Positions 63,805 through 64,000 of a stretch of DNA of 64,000 nt are shown in pieces. Source of the DNA: Saccharopolyspora erythraea NRRL 2338 (GTDB lineage Bacteria > Actinomycetota > Actinomycetes > Mycobacteriales > Pseudonocardiaceae). The notes below the pieces were generated by a model. That model was not told the origin of the DNA, searched no databases, and saw only the letters and a list, made by a program, of their open reading frames with translations. The stretch lies in contig NC_009142.1 of NCBI RefSeq assembly GCF_000062885.1, forward strand, positions 2,841,584 to 2,905,583. Reading direction: 5' to 3'. The stretch's first letter is position 1. Every line of letters starts with the position of its first letter. A program made the translations under genes and the position numbers.

Positions 63805-64000
63805 TCAGAGCGCGCGGACCACTTCGGCCTGCGGGCCCTTGGGCCCCTGGGTGACGTCGTAGGTCACCTGCTGGTTCTCCTCGAGGCTGCGGAAGCCGGT
63901 GCTGTCGATGGCCGAGTAGTGCACGAACACGTCAGGTCCGCCGGCGTCCGGTGCGATGAAGCCGAAGCCCTTTTCCGAGTTGAACCACTTCACGGTTCCC
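63805..64000 (-). CDS. Cold-shock protein (start outside window)
   Basis: Partial: the first codons lie beyond 64000; the last window bases read GTVKWFN. Single CSD domain with RNP1 KGFGFI and RNP2 VFVHY, ending [10 protein letters not shown] at 63805. It has the usual size of about 67 residues for CspA-type proteins, which bind single-stranded nucleic acids and melt RNA structure. Confidence 0.95.
   Translation of the reverse strand, partial: GTVKWFNSEKGFGFIAPDAGGPDVFVHYSAIDSTGFRSLEENQQVTYDVTQGPKGPQAEVVRAL

Overview
High-GC DNA with actinomycete features: GTG/TTG starts, ATGA-type overlaps between genes, modular type I PKS/NRPS genes, Tat and lipoprotein signals, IclR/LysR/MerR regulators. 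The mix of genes fits a filamentous actinobacterium, probably Pseudonocardiaceae (Saccharopolyspora- or Amycolatopsis-like); the genus is inferred, not shown. 

Bases 1-38,900 are a hybrid PKS-NRPS biosynthetic gene cluster, cut by the left window edge. The largest minus-strand operon runs P450 > PKS1 (KSQ loading module plus two KS-AT-DH-KR-ACP modules) > PKS2 (KS-AT-DH-ER-KR-ACP) > type II thioesterase > FMN 2-hydroxy-acid oxidase > FAH-family hydrolase. By colinearity it would build a C9 nona-4,6-dienoyl chain from a propionyl starter (decarboxylated methylmalonyl) and three malonyl units. No release domain is fused to it. A second minus-strand pair is PKS3, with the odd order ACP-KS-AT-AT-ACP, coupled by a 4-nt overlap to an NRPS (TubC-type docking domain, C, A with a glycine-like code) that leaves the window. 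A second P450 diverges from PKS3. Two coupled genes diverge from the main operon and resemble EhpF/EhpG (acyl-adenylating enzyme plus aldehyde dehydrogenase-like reductase), suggesting that a carboxylic acid is reduced to an aldehyde. A complete IS5-family element, a secreted trypsin-like protease and a convergent gap lie between the two PKS blocks.

Bases 39,000-48,700 leave the cluster: a Tat/lipoprotein glycoside hydrolase-like protein, a strong hairpin, then a rearrangement scar (C-terminal Baeyer-Villiger monooxygenase fragment beside a truncated MFS transporter). Next come a D-galactonate catabolic operon (dgoK-dgoA-dgoD, truncated transporter) with a divergent IclR regulator, a truncated LysR gene, an SBF-type transporter, a frameshifted nicotinamidase, and IS3 and integrase debris.

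Bases 48,700-60,100 hold small catabolic and housekeeping units: LysR / PrpF-like isomerase / MatC-like carrier; dialkylglycine decarboxylase with a divergent LysR; a secreted S33 peptidase; an SPFH membrane protein with a small ribbon-helix-helix protein behind a perfect palindrome; a decayed integrase; and a zinc alcohol dehydrogenase coupled to a MerR regulator.

Bases 60,100-62,486 are an IS5-family element interrupted by an IS3-family element; the IS3 insertion leaves a clear 3-bp target duplication. The window ends with two small genes and a partial cold-shock gene. No tRNA, rRNA, CRISPR array or replication origin was recognised.
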